Assembly: GCF_002072955.1 (NCBI RefSeq)
Contig: NZ_LPUF01000001.1
Span: 1,634,896-1,698,895 of the forward strand
DNA from: Methyloprofundus sedimenti
GTDB lineage: Bacteria; Pseudomonadota; Gammaproteobacteria; Methylococcales; Methylomonadaceae
Direction of reading: 5' to 3'
DNA length: 64,000 nucleotides
The notes under the pieces were generated by a model. It was not told the origin of the DNA and did not search any database. It saw nothing but the letters and a program-made list of their open reading frames with translations. Shown piece after piece: positions 31,024 through 39,746 of this stretch (its first letter is position 1; each line of letters opens with the position of its first letter). The position numbers and the translations under genes were made by a program.

Positions 31024-31548
31024 ATGAAACAACAAACAGGTTTTAATTTATTGGGAAATAATCAGGCACGTATTTTAATACTTGGTAGTATGCCGAGTGT
31101 GGTTTCTTTGCAGAAACAACAGTATTATGCTCATCCTAGAAATGCATTCTGGCGCATTATGGCTGCTTTGTTTAATGAAGATGAGCCAATAGTCTATCAC
31201 CAGGCCGAACAGCTTTTAGAGGTAGAGGGAATTGCTGTCTGGGATGTGTTAAAATCTTGTACAAGACAAGGCAGCCTGGATTCTGCAATTGATAAAAATT
31301 CATTAGAAATAAATGATTTTGCCTCTTTATTTAAGCAATTCACACGTATTAAATATGTATTTTTTAATGGCGGGATGGCTGAATCATTATATAAAAAACA
31401 TGTCTATCAGGCTTTAGCAATTGAATTCAGGTCATATAGCTATACTAAATTACCCTCAACCAGTCCCGCTTATGCAGCAATGCCTTATAAAGATAAATTA
31501 GCAGCATGGGCTGAATTGAAAACTATATCCAGGGTTAAAGCAAGCTGA
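31024..31548 (+). CDS. DNA-deoxyinosine glycosylase (UDG superfamily)
   Basis: The 174-residue protein has GFNLLGNNQARILILGSMPSVVSL and YYAHPRNAFWRIMAALF, the two blocks of the DNA-deoxyinosine glycosylase family in the uracil-DNA glycosylase superfamily. It also has GIAVWDVLKSC and the C-terminal LPSTSPAYA, the DNA-intercalation loop. Family members excise hypoxanthine and related deaminated bases. It starts 76 bases upstream of a PurN-like gene on the same strand; that both handle purines may be coincidence. Confidence 0.9.
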   Translation: MKQQTGFNLLGNNQARILILGSMPSVVSLQKQQYYAHPRNAFWRIMAALFNEDEPIVYHQAEQLLEVEGIAVWDVLKSCTRQGSLDSAIDKNSLEINDFASLFKQFTRIKYVFFNGGMAESLYKKHVYQALAIEFRSYSYTKLPSTSPAYAAMPYKDKLAAWAELKTISRVKAS

Positions 31549-31633
31549 TTTGTACTGATAGCTGATTATAAAATCCTCTTTAAGCAAATGAGCGGAATCT
31601 GATAATAATGAAACAAAGACTAATGAGTATCTA

Positions 31634-32221
31634 ATGAAAATAAGCTTTTTAGCTTCACATGGTGGCAGTTCTGCAAGGCAAATAATTGCTGCAATTAAAG
31701 CACACAGTTTGGCGGGTTTCGAAATTGGTATTTTAATCACTAACAATAAGACCACGGCTATTTATCCATGGTGTCTGGAAAATGGGTTAAAGGTTATTCA
31801 TGTTAGTGGTGAGACTCACCCAGGCAATGAAGACTTGGCGATAAAGCAGGCTTTGATTGATGCAGGGACTGATATTGTAGTGTTGTCAGGATATATGAAA
31901 AAAATTGGTAGTGAAACCCTGGCTGCGTTTAATAATAAAATTTTAAATATTCATCCTTCATTATTACCTAAGTATGGTGGACATAAAATGTATGGAGACT
32001 ATGTGCATGCTGCAGTCTTATCAGCTGGAGAAAAGGTGAGTGGAGCATCTGTGCAAGTTATTAACGCAGATTACGATGCTGGCCCTGTATTATTGCAAAA
32101 GCAAGTACCGGTTTTGGCTGGTGATACAATCGCTAGCTTAGGCGAGAGAGTGCGTTCTGTAGAAGGTGAGTTATATTTGAATGCACTGAAAAAGTGGCAA
32201 GCTAATGATTTTAAAGTTTGA
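31634..32221 (+). CDS. PurN-like formyltransferase paralogue
   Basis: The 195-residue protein has the fold of glycinamide ribonucleotide formyltransferase. The catalytic Asn and His are present in LNIHPSLLPKYGG, and the Asp in DYDAGPVLLQ. However, the N-terminal phosphate loop is SHGGSSARQII instead of the canonical GNGSNLQAI, losing the Asn that helps hold the GAR phosphate, and the acceptor loop reads GGHKMYGDYVH. It is therefore probably a formyltransferase with altered acceptor preference, or a second divergent PurN; purM is not adjacent. The last codons overlap the next reading frame. Confidence 0.78.
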   Translation: MKISFLASHGGSSARQIIAAIKAHSLAGFEIGILITNNKTTAIYPWCLENGLKVIHVSGETHPGNEDLAIKQALIDAGTDIVVLSGYMKKIGSETLAAFNNKILNIHPSLLPKYGGHKMYGDYVHAAVLSAGEKVSGASVQVINADYDAGPVLLQKQVPVLAGDTIASLGERVRSVEGELYLNALKKWQANDFKV

Positions 32222-32226
32222 GTCGT

Positions 32227-32592
32227 ATGCAAAAAAAAACAAGAGCGGTTGTGCAGAATACAGAGTCGATTATTAGTCTGGGAAAGAGTAAACGCCTGGC
32301 GGCTATACGCAAGTCTCAGGAAATACCTCCTGAAAATTTGTCACATCAGCTCAAGCCTTGTGCTAATAAAAGAGAAGAGCATATAAGCCTGGCCAGGAAG
32401 CTTATTACGCAAAAAATAGCAAAAATTAAATCGACTTTACCTTTAGGTAAGCAAAACAAATTATTTGATTTACGTTATGGATCAGAGCAGAAACTTAATC
32501 AATTGGGTTTGCAGCAGCTTTATACTCTATTGAGCATTTCCCAGGAATTGGCTAAGGAAATTAGAGAGGTAAAATACCTGGAAATAAACTGA
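32227..32592 (+). CDS. Hypothetical basic protein
   Basis: I do not recognise this family. The 121-residue product is rich in Lys, Arg, Gln and Glu, has no hydrophobic segment or cysteine pair, and looks helical and soluble, with possible coiled coil in the second half (KLNQLGLQQLYTLLSISQELAKEIRE). I place the start at the ATG at 32227; an in-frame TTG at 32218 would overlap the PurN-like stop. Cotranscription with that gene is likely. Function unknown. Confidence 0.6.
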   Translation: MQKKTRAVVQNTESIISLGKSKRLAAIRKSQEIPPENLSHQLKPCANKREEHISLARKLITQKIAKIKSTLPLGKQNKLFDLRYGSEQKLNQLGLQQLYTLLSISQELAKEIREVKYLEIN

Positions 32593-32655
32593 GAAGTGGA
32601 GATAGATTGCGCTGTAATAATTAGCGTTGTATTGTGCGATGTTTAGCTGGAGGAA

Positions 32656-32685
32656 AACTACCTTAACGTGGAAGTTAAGGTAGTT
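32656..32685. terminator. Perfect 12-bp hairpin between convergent genes
   Basis: AACTACCTTAAC and GTTAAGGTAGTT enclose GTGGAA. A second inverted repeat, AAAATGGA (32695-32702) with TCCATTTT (32715-32722) followed by TT, lies just beyond. Together they probably end the plus-strand transcript from 31.0-32.6 kb and the minus-strand transcript of the small gene at 32744. Confidence 0.6.
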
Positions 32686-32743
32686 ACTTTCATTAAAATG
32701 GAGTATATAAATATTCCATTTTTTAAACCAACCTTAAAAAGGT

Positions 32744-32935
32744 TTATTCAACCAAAATATTTTGTGTAGCTAATCTTTTTGCATTCGCTGACTCAAATGC
32801 TTGTTGAGTAGATTCAGTTGAAGGACCTAGTGTTAAATGCTCAGTTTCTCTACCTTTTAGGATGAAAACACCAATGATAGCAATTAAAATGATTCCGCCT
32901 ATGTATAATGTTGAGTTATCTTTTTGTTCAGCCAT
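32744..32935 (-). CDS. Small single-span membrane protein
   Basis: The 63-residue product starts at the ATG at 32935 (MAEQKDNSTLYIGG), preceded by AGAGGAAA, a good ribosome site. It has one strong membrane segment (IGGIILIAIIGVFILKG, about residues 12-28), a short soluble tail, and no further motifs. I do not recognise a family. The good ribosome site and conserved-looking layout support it being real. Confidence 0.6.
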   Translation of the reverse strand: MAEQKDNSTLYIGGIILIAIIGVFILKGRETEHLTLGPSTESTQQAFESANAKRLATQNILVE

Positions 32936-32983
32936 TTGACTTTCCTCTATTGTTATTTTTATAAAAAAAACTGCGCTTTGCAC

Positions 32984-33400
32984 AGGTAAGGCAGATCAGT
33001 AATATTATTTGCCTTGCGTATGTCGGGAGCAAGTTACTCGAAATCGACGGTGTATTTTTATCATGATTGATTGTGTCGTGTCAAAACAATTAATTAGTTA
33101 AGGTAATTATTTAATTAAAATAAAATATATCCTATTGATTGTAAAGAGATATGGTTTTTTTATGTCGGAAATATTTTTTTTATACGCCGCTTGTTCAGAA
33201 GTAGCTAATATAGGGGGATTAGAAACAAATAAAGTAGGAAAATCAGACATAATTTTTCGTGTTTAAGTAAGGCATAATGAGCATTGTCACGAAAAACACA
33301 AAAAGAGTTCAGGCATAAATTTTAAAATCTATCTCGCAGCGTGCGCAGTATTATTAAGCTTTGTAATAGCGATTACCTGCCCGGTAGCAGAACATTTATT
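32984..33400. other. Non-coding gap of about 420 bp
   Basis: AT-rich DNA upstream of the small membrane gene and downstream of the symporter gene. It presumably contains the minus-strand promoter of the small gene. I see no open frame with a ribosome site, no RNA gene and no clear repeat. Confidence 0.5.
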
Positions 33401-34699
33401 TTATGATGACTTATGCGGTAAATGCAGTTCAGGAATAATACCCGACTCAGGATCATTAAAAACAGCATCATCAATCGTATTTTCACCTCTTGCTACGATG
33501 CAGGTGACAGTCGCATCCCCAGTGATATTAATAACAGTTCTTAGCATATCTAATAAGCGATCTACGCCTAATATTAAGCCTATACCTTCAACAGGCAGGC
33601 CTACTTGATTAAACACCATGGCAAGCATAATAAGACCAACGCCTGGTACGCCTGCGGTGCCGATTGATGCCAGTATGGACATGCCTATAATAGTGATGTA
33701 CTGGCTTAAGCCCAGATCTATCTGGTATACATTAGCAATAAATACCGTGGCAACACCTTGCATAATGGCTGTGCCATCCATATTAATGGTCGCACCCAAG
33801 GGTACAGTAAAAGCGGCAGTGGTATTATTGACTCCGATACGTTTTTCTAATACGTGAAGAGTCACTGGAATGGTCGCATTAGAACTTGCCGTGCTAAAGG
33901 CAAATATTTGGGCAGGGCGCATTTTTTTGTAAAACGCGACTGGATTGAGTTTGGCAAACAAGGTGAGTAATATCGAAAATGTCCCCAATGCATGTAGCAA
34001 TAAGCATAGAATAACTACGGAAAAATAGCCTATCATAGGCACAATCAAAGCAAATCCTTGTTCGGAAAATGTTTTTGCCATCAAGCAAAAGACCCCGACC
34101 GGCGCGACGTCCATTACCAAGGTAACCACTTGCATCATTACTTCGTTTAATTTCTCAGCAGTTTTTGCCAGTTGCTTACCTATATCGCCAGTCATAAGCA
34201 TGGCGATAGCAAATAGAATGACAAAAAAGATAATTTGTAGCATATTGCCCTGAGCAAATGCTGCAATTGGGTTGCTGGGGATAATATTTATAAAGACATC
34301 AGTAATTGGCGGAGAAACGTTGGCAACGAACTCAGTCGCGTGATGTTGCTGAGCAAAATCTTTCCCGGGGGCTAAGGCTATGGCAATGGTTAAAGCGAGA
34401 GATACTGCAAGTCCAGTGGTAAATACATAGAGCAGAAAAGACTTTAGGCCTATGCGCCCCAGTGCATTAATATCGCCAATCCCGCAGACGCCACATATGA
34501 GTGAGAAGGTAACCAGAGGCACGACCAGCATTTTTAGGGAATTGATAAAAGCTGAGCCAATCACGTGAAATAAACCATTCACAAAATAGGTCTGGATGAT
34601 CGGCTGCTCGGGAGTAAAAATATTTATTAGACTGCCCAGTATCAGCCCTAAGCCCATAGCGATTAAGATTTTATTAGTCAGTGATATTTTTTTGCTCAT
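33401..34699 (-). CDS. Dicarboxylate/amino acid:cation symporter (DAACS family)
   Basis: Members move glutamate, aspartate or C4-dicarboxylates into the cell with Na+ or H+. The 432-residue protein has the usual eight spans with two re-entrant loops: the serine-rich FAFSTASSNATIPVTLHV (about 275-295) and the signature NMDGTAIMQGVATVFIANVY (about 310-330). Length is normal. The substrate cannot be told from sequence by eye. It starts 30 bases after the mfnB stop, so it may be the last gene of the methanofuran/methanopterin operon; methylofuran tails contain glutamate, but a link is only speculation. Confidence 0.9.
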   Translation of the reverse strand: MSKKISLTNKILIAMGLGLILGSLINIFTPEQPIIQTYFVNGLFHVIGSAFINSLKMLVVPLVTFSLICGVCGIGDINALGRIGLKSFLLYVFTTGLAVSLALTIAIALAPGKDFAQQHHATEFVANVSPPITDVFINIIPSNPIAAFAQGNMLQIIFFVILFAIAMLMTGDIGKQLAKTAEKLNEVMMQVVTLVMDVAPVGVFCLMAKTFSEQGFALIVPMIGYFSVVILCLLLHALGTFSILLTLFAKLNPVAFYKKMRPAQIFAFSTASSNATIPVTLHVLEKRIGVNNTTAAFTVPLGATINMDGTAIMQGVATVFIANVYQIDLGLSQYITIIGMSILASIGTAGVPGVGLIMLAMVFNQVGLPVEGIGLILGVDRLLDMLRTVINITGDATVTCIVARGENTIDDAVFNDPESGIIPELHLPHKSS

Positions 34700-34729
34700 G
34701 ATTTTTAAGTAGCTGGGCTGCCTTCCTGT

Positions 34730-35404
34730 TTAGACTAAAAGGGCTTTAATTCTCATTAATGCTGCCGAATCAAGTTCTGCAGTGCGTTGCTGTTGTTCGC
34801 ATAATGCGCCTCTAAAGCCCAGATAATCAGCTTGAAGTGGAAGCAAAGCAGGAATGTCGTCTGCACGTAAGGAGCCAGCCAGGCCGCAGAGTAATTGATG
34901 GTGTTGTGCAGTTTGTACAAAATGTTGCAGGGTCGCCAGGGGCATTACCTTACTAAGCGAGCCATTGGTTTTATCCATGGTGTCTAGCATAATGCCCGTA
35001 AAACCAGCCTTGGAAAATTGTTCTATGCTGCTCAAATCGGGCTGTTGATCAGCAAATAACACAGCGATTAGCTGTATGGCACCTGATGTTAGTGTTGCTA
35101 GTTTTGTAATCACTGCACTCCAGTCCTGATCAGGAAAAAAGCCAATTTTAATATAGTCTACGCCGGTATTGGCCATCTCCTGGACGGCATTAAAAATGAC
35201 ATCTGCCTGCATCGGCAAATCGCCTACTGTAGCACTAACAGGTCTGACGTTAGCTAGATGAGTAACGATAGCCTGTACCTGATGTGCTGGTAATGCCCCC
35301 AGAGCTCCTAAAGCAGGTTGTTTCAGGTCGATAATGTCTACATCAAAATGTAGCGCAATAAACGCTTCTTCCAGACTATTGACGCTTGCCAGCATACGAT
35401 TCAT
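34730..35404 (-). CDS. mfnB: (5-formylfuran-3-yl)methyl phosphate synthase MfnB
   Basis: MfnB converts two molecules of glyceraldehyde 3-phosphate into the furan precursor of methanofuran/methylofuran, the carrier for formyl groups in formaldehyde oxidation. I start it at 35404 (MNRMLASVNSLEEA), six bases inside the end of the DUF447 gene's stop, with GAGAGAA upstream; the longer frame runs into that gene. The 224-residue barrel has VDIIDLKQPALGALGA, with the Schiff-base lysine at about residue 28, and YIKIGFFPDQ with a second lysine. Members occur in archaeal methanogens and methylotrophic bacteria. Confidence 0.93.
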   Translation of the reverse strand: MNRMLASVNSLEEAFIALHFDVDIIDLKQPALGALGALPAHQVQAIVTHLANVRPVSATVGDLPMQADVIFNAVQEMANTGVDYIKIGFFPDQDWSAVITKLATLTSGAIQLIAVLFADQQPDLSSIEQFSKAGFTGIMLDTMDKTNGSLSKVMPLATLQHFVQTAQHHQLLCGLAGSLRADDIPALLPLQADYLGFRGALCEQQQRTAELDSAALMRIKALLV

Positions 35405-35409
35405 ACGCG

Positions 35410-35967
35410 TTATTTCTCTCTTAGTTTTTGTTCTATCGCTTGTGTGATCCATGACCATGCTTCTCTTTCTCTAGAGCCAGCCGTTTTATTAAAGCCGATA
35501 TGTAAATACTCCAATTCAGTATGAATTTTTGCCGGGGATAAGCGATTGACGCGGGTTAATAGAATTGCAGCTTCCAGTACAGAAAATTGAGCACGGTTGT
35601 AGCCCTTAAAAGCTGCATGATTAACTTGATGTACTGCCTGGCAAAATAATTTTGGGCGTACCGGATCGTCATCGATATGACTTAATTTCACTTCGCAATG
35701 GGCTAATGTATTCGCTAAATAATGGCCGTCGATTTTTTTTGCTTTTTTTACAGGCCAATCAATTCGACCAGTAACACAGCCTGCAAAAATTCTGACATCA
35801 TCAGTATAATTAATGACCGCTGTTTTTGTTGCCAGGATATTATCTAGTGTGACAGAGGGACGAAAGGGGAGAATAATAAATTCATCACCTGCGACATGAA
35901 TACCCATAGGAGCAATATGCATTTCACCCTTATTATTTAGCGTAGTTACGATAGTTTCTTGAATCAT
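35410..35967 (-). CDS. DUF447 family protein of the tetrahydromethanopterin gene set
   Basis: The 185-residue protein begins IQETIVTTLNNKGEMHIAPMG, the N-terminus of DUF447, a flavin-reductase-like split barrel seen in methanogens and in methylotrophs carrying tetrahydromethanopterin. It contains HIDDDPVRPKLFCQAVHQVNHAAFKGYNRAQFSVLEA, the conserved core, suggesting FMN binding (family knowledge). It overlaps the upstream gene by 4 bases and precedes mfnB by 5, so the genes are cotranscribed. The reaction is not known to me. Confidence 0.88.
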   Translation of the reverse strand: MIQETIVTTLNNKGEMHIAPMGIHVAGDEFIILPFRPSVTLDNILATKTAVINYTDDVRIFAGCVTGRIDWPVKKAKKIDGHYLANTLAHCEVKLSHIDDDPVRPKLFCQAVHQVNHAAFKGYNRAQFSVLEAAILLTRVNRLSPAKIHTELEYLHIGFNKTAGSREREAWSWITQAIEQKLREK

Positions 35968-37352
35968 GTTTTTTTAAAAGTTGTTCCTGCGGGCTTAAAC
36001 GTGTGCAGGTCGACCGTTGGTTCACTGGTTTTTGCTGCACAGCCCCAGTTTAAGGCCTGGTCTTGATTAAAGCGTTTACCCAATTGCCAGGCGGTTTCAG
36101 CGCGTGCAAGTTCTACACCGAGATAAAATGCATGTCCTGCATCTCCTTCGACCTGTAATTTTGGATATAAATCAAACGGATCAATGGCGCTATATAAGCC
36201 ATCGCGATTATAAATATGTACACCTTCCTGGCTAATTTGAATACGATAACTCGGATCTTTTACTTGCTCGGCAAATTCCTTGATTTCCGCAAGCTGATAA
36301 GGAAAGGGTGAGGTTTCATGCAAGGCCATTAAATCGGCATTAATATGCTTGGGCAGGGTATTATTTTCTTTGGCTGCATACATAATGCGCCGGGCCATGT
36401 CTGCTTCTTTAATTGCCCTGCTTGCATGCTGGCTAACTTCGGTAGCGAGGATATGCCTGATATTGAGTTCAGAACAAATACCCATTAATATCGCATTCAT
36501 GCCGGCAGTATCCGCATGCGTAAGTTCGGTAATATTTCCCACTCCCAGCATCATTTCTATATCCGGGTGTTTTTGTCGGACAGCATGGTAACGTACCACT
36601 GATTCGGTAAAACCAAAATGGATTGGATCAAGAATTGGATCAACGATAAAGGCTTTATTTTTGGCTTGCAATACTGCAATCGCTTTATCCAGCGAAATGA
36701 TATCAGTATGTCGCTCTGGAATAATAATGGGAATGGCATCTACTTCATCAGCCACCCATAAAGTGCTTTCATGCAAACTGAGCATGTAATCAGCGCCCGC
36801 TTTTGCACCGCGCAATAGATCCTCTGTTGCTAAAGAGTCGATACTGACCTGAAATCCCTCTTGCTTTAAGGTCTGGATAATATCCTCCATATGCGCAAAA
36901 GGCGTATCCGGCAAGCAGCCTATATCAATAATATTCGCGCCATTGCTTTGGTAATAATAAGCGCGTTGCACCACTTCATCGACAGGAAGATTAGGCGCAT
37001 CGACTATTTCTGCAAAAATTTTCACAGCATAGTGACTTAAATCAATATGTAATGCCTGTTTGCCAAAATAAAGCGGTAAATCTTTTAATTCGTCAGGGCC
37101 ACGTTCAACGGGAATCGATAAGGTCTTGGAAAGTGCTTCTATATCCCCCCGACAACGCCCCGGAATGATAATCCGGTCAGCGTTAAAAGTATCTTTTAAA
37201 CGCCGGGCAATCATGTCAGCGGTCATTAATGCAGCGACTTTAACGCCGATTTGGTGAACATTGTAAGTAAACTCAGGTTGCATCTTTTGTAAAATCTGCT
37301 GCAACTGTTTTTCCGCGAGCTTGCCTGTCAAAAATAAAATATGTTCACTCAT
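35964..37352 (-). CDS. Dihydropteroate-synthase-related protein of tetrahydromethanopterin synthesis
   Basis: The 462-residue protein has a unique N-terminal domain (about 1-130, starting ILFLTGKLAEKQLQQIL), then a pterin-binding barrel (about 135-330) with the DHPS-like phrase ANIIDIGCLPDTPF and VSIDSLATEDLLRGAKAGADYMLSL, and a C-terminal extension to 462. This matches the archaeal DHPS-related family (DUF6513-type), which is found with methanopterin genes. Its exact step is unproven; joining pterin diphosphate to an arylamine is the usual proposal. It overlaps both neighbours by 4 bases. Confidence 0.9.
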   Translation of the reverse strand: MSEHILFLTGKLAEKQLQQILQKMQPEFTYNVHQIGVKVAALMTADMIARRLKDTFNADRIIIPGRCRGDIEALSKTLSIPVERGPDELKDLPLYFGKQALHIDLSHYAVKIFAEIVDAPNLPVDEVVQRAYYYQSNGANIIDIGCLPDTPFAHMEDIIQTLKQEGFQVSIDSLATEDLLRGAKAGADYMLSLHESTLWVADEVDAIPIIIPERHTDIISLDKAIAVLQAKNKAFIVDPILDPIHFGFTESVVRYHAVRQKHPDIEMMLGVGNITELTHADTAGMNAILMGICSELNIRHILATEVSQHASRAIKEADMARRIMYAAKENNTLPKHINADLMALHETSPFPYQLAEIKEFAEQVKDPSYRIQISQEGVHIYNRDGLYSAIDPFDLYPKLQVEGDAGHAFYLGVELARAETAWQLGKRFNQDQALNWGCAAKTSEPTVDLHTFKPAGTTFKKT

Positions 37353-37885
37353 GATAAAGATGCCAGGCGTTGCTGCATGGCGAGTTGGAGCTCAGCTACA
37401 CTTTCAACCACGGTGGTGTACTCAAAGCTGCGTAAAGCCTCTGTTGCATCCAGGTCAATTTTCCTGGGATAAACCATCACCTCGCCACCGGGCGCCGTGG
37501 TTTTCATTTCGGGGGCAATATCGCAAGGATAAACAATATTGGGTATGCGACATTTACCCGCCTGAGAATATAAATTAGTGACCAGCGAATCGGCAATACC
37601 CAGGACGCATTTAGCGACAGTATTCGAAGTTGTCGGAGCAACAATCAGTGTATGATAATAGCCTTTATAAAATAAGCCTACGGGTGGAGAGGAAGCAGCC
37701 TTATCACGGTAGATATGCACTTTATCGCGTAAATCATTAATATGGATACCGTACATTTTTAATACTTCTTCACCGGCCTGACTCAGATATAAATCGACAT
37801 TTTCTAAAGTGAGCATATAGTCTATGCACTCTTCAATATAATGTCCCGAGCCGGTAACAGCCCATGCAATGCGCGGTGAAGTCAT
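37349..37885 (-). CDS. DmrB/AfpA-like flavoprotein, probable dihydromethanopterin reductase
   Basis: The 178-residue protein is a small flavoprotein of the PF02441 type: IAWAVTGSGHYIEE at the N-terminus, LIVAPTTSNTVAKCVLGIADSLVTNLYSQA in the FMN-binding region, and PNIVYPCDIAPEM. This fits archaeoflavoprotein AfpA and the dihydromethanopterin reductase DmrX/DmrB, which make tetrahydromethanopterin from the dihydro form. It heads the minus-strand run that continues through the DHPS-related, DUF447 and mfnB genes, which supports the reductase role. An electron-transfer flavoprotein is the alternative. Confidence 0.83.
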   Translation of the reverse strand: MTSPRIAWAVTGSGHYIEECIDYMLTLENVDLYLSQAGEEVLKMYGIHINDLRDKVHIYRDKAASSPPVGLFYKGYYHTLIVAPTTSNTVAKCVLGIADSLVTNLYSQAGKCRIPNIVYPCDIAPEMKTTAPGGEVMVYPRKIDLDATEALRSFEYTTVVESVAELQLAMQQRLASLS

Positions 37886-38070
37886 ATGATTTATCTATTA
37901 TTTCGCTTTTTAATAAGCAGTAGCAGGGCGAAATTAGTCTGCATATACCGCAAAAATTTGTGGAGTAGCGGCAGAAGGCCATCCTGTGATCGTGGGTTAT
38001 ATTATATACTTTGCGATGCTTTCTTGGCAGATTTCTTGGTAATAGTACATGTTCTGGAGCGAATCCTCTT

Positions 38071-38892
38071 ATGTTCAATAATATAACTCATCCTCTGATT
38101 ATGGGGATTCTTAATGTCACCCCCGATAGTTTTTCTGATGGAGGAAAATATACCGGTATTGATAGTGCGTTGGCACATGCACAGCGCATGATTTCTGCAG
38201 GAGCGGACATTATCGATATAGGTGGTGAGTCAACTCGGCCAGGCGCAGAGCCGGTATTGACAGAGGAGCAAATTTTACGCGTTATTCCGGTTATCAAGGC
38301 AATACGCAAAGATTTGTCGGCTACGCTGCCCATCAGTATAGATACCACCTTAAGTAGAGTCGCAGAGGCAGCACTTGATGCCGGCGCGACGATCATTAAT
38401 GATATTTCAGCAGGCGAACAGGATGCAGAAATTCTATCTTTGGCAGCAAAACGAAAAGTGCCGATTATTCTGATGCATATCAAAGGCCAGCCGGAAAATA
38501 TGCAAAATGCACCTTTTTATCAGGATGTTGTCCGTGAAGTTTTAAGCGCTTTACAGGAACGTGTCGATGCCGCTTTGGCAGCAGGTGTTGCAAAACAGCA
38601 GATTGCCATAGATCCCGGTATAGGTTTTGGCAAACGCAGGCAGGACAATCTGGAATTACTCGCCCATTTAGATAAATTTGTCGCTACAGGCTATCCCGTT
38701 TTATTGGGTACCAGTCGAAAACGATTTATGGGCAGCTTGTGTGCAGTCAGAGACCCCGCCGAATTAGTTTGCGCAACGGCAGTAACAACAGCTTTGGGTG
38801 TACAACAAGGTGTACAAATGTTTCGCGTACATGATGTAAAAGAAAATAAACAGGCGGCAGATGTGGCATGGGCAATTAAACAGGCACGATAA
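38071..38892 (+). CDS. folP: Dihydropteroate synthase FolP
   Basis: FolP condenses 6-hydroxymethyl-dihydropterin diphosphate with p-aminobenzoate in folate synthesis. The start is the ATG at 38071 (MFNNITHPLIMGILNVTPDSF); an upstream in-frame start would add a non-homologous 20-residue leader. The 273-residue protein has NVTPDSFSDGG, GADIIDIGGESTRPGAEPV and FGKRRQDNLELL-type GIGFGKRRQDN, the substrate loops, and ends in RVHDVKE. It is divergent from the archaeal-type DHPS-related gene set, so canonical and methanopterin-type pterin synthases lie side by side. ftsH and glmM, its common neighbours, are absent. Confidence 0.96.
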   Translation: MFNNITHPLIMGILNVTPDSFSDGGKYTGIDSALAHAQRMISAGADIIDIGGESTRPGAEPVLTEEQILRVIPVIKAIRKDLSATLPISIDTTLSRVAEAALDAGATIINDISAGEQDAEILSLAAKRKVPIILMHIKGQPENMQNAPFYQDVVREVLSALQERVDAALAAGVAKQQIAIDPGIGFGKRRQDNLELLAHLDKFVATGYPVLLGTSRKRFMGSLCAVRDPAELVCATAVTTALGVQQGVQMFRVHDVKENKQAADVAWAIKQAR

Positions 38893-38922
38893 ATATTAAT
38901 TGTCATTGGAATAATCGTTAAC

Positions 38923-38948
38923 GAGCCTGTATTATTAGGCTTTATTTC
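38923..38948 (+). terminator. Weak terminator after folP
   Basis: AGCCT (38924-38928) and AGGCT (38937-38941) pair around an 8-base loop and are followed by TTATTTCT. The stem is short; it may separate folP from the sdh operon. Confidence 0.45.
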
Positions 38949-38967
38949 TAAGTCGAGTGTTGGTGCT

Positions 38968-39354
38968 ATGGAACAGAGAAAAAGACCACTTTCTCCTCAT
39001 TTACAAGTGTATAGATTACCCTTAACTGCGGTGGTATCGATTACGCATAGAATGACGGGGGTTTTGTTAGCCGCAGGATTGATGTTATTTGTACTTAGCC
39101 TGGCAGTTATTCAGTGCGGTGCCAGTAGTTTTGAGTCTATGCAATCTTTGATACACCAGCCATTGATGGGCATTGCTGTCTGGATGATGATCTATGCCTT
39201 GTTTTTTCATTTATGCCATGGTGTTCGCCATTTATTCTGGGATGCCGGTGAAGGCTATGAAAAGCCTTTAATGAATTACTATATTTTATTAGAAATGTTT
39301 GCCTCCATTGCGCTGACATTTATTAGTTTCTTATTCGTTCAGTTAGGAAGTTAA
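38968..39354 (+). CDS. sdhC: Succinate dehydrogenase cytochrome b556 subunit SdhC
   Basis: SdhC anchors the complex in the inner membrane and helps bind haem b and ubiquinone. The 128-residue protein begins RPLSPHLQVYRLPLTAVVSITHRMTGV, the family signature with the quinone-site Ser and Arg, and has three membrane spans. The haem-ligand histidine is in FFHLCHGVRHLFWD (about residue 84). First gene of sdhCDAB-sdhE-ygfX, with 2 bases to sdhD. Confidence 0.96.
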   Translation: MEQRKRPLSPHLQVYRLPLTAVVSITHRMTGVLLAAGLMLFVLSLAVIQCGASSFESMQSLIHQPLMGIAVWMMIYALFFHLCHGVRHLFWDAGEGYEKPLMNYYILLEMFASIALTFISFLFVQLGS

Positions 39355-39356
39355 AT

Positions 39357-39740
39357 ATGGAATATCGCACTCCTTTAGCGAAAGCGCGTGGCCTGGGTTC
39401 TGCAAAAACGGGTACTACACACTGGTGGATGCAGAGAATAACAGCCGTTGCTTTAATCCCCTTGGCATTCTGGCTGATTTTATTTATTAATCAACTGTTT
39501 AATGCCTCTTATGATGACATAAAGCAGTGGCTTATCAGCCCGGTTAATTTCACTTTATTGCTCGCCTGGGCATTTACCGGATTTTATCATGCGGCATTGG
39601 GATTACAGGTTGTTATTGAAGATTACGTCAATCCTGATTGGCTGAAAATTGTCCTGGTCTGGATGATTAAATTGACTTTTGCTGGGATGGCTATTGCATC
39701 GCTAGTGTTTGTTATACGCATTGCTATTTCGGCAGGATAA
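39357..39740 (+). CDS. sdhD: Succinate dehydrogenase membrane anchor subunit SdhD
   Basis: SdhD forms the second membrane anchor of complex II. The 127-residue protein has three membrane spans and the family's GTTHWWMQRITAVALIPLAFW start, plus FYHAALGLQVVIEDYV with the haem-site histidine and quinone-site tyrosine region. Two bases separate it from sdhC and six from sdhA. Confidence 0.95.
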   Translation: MEYRTPLAKARGLGSAKTGTTHWWMQRITAVALIPLAFWLILFINQLFNASYDDIKQWLISPVNFTLLLAWAFTGFYHAALGLQVVIEDYVNPDWLKIVLVWMIKLTFAGMAIASLVFVIRIAISAG

Positions 39741-39746
39741 TTACAC

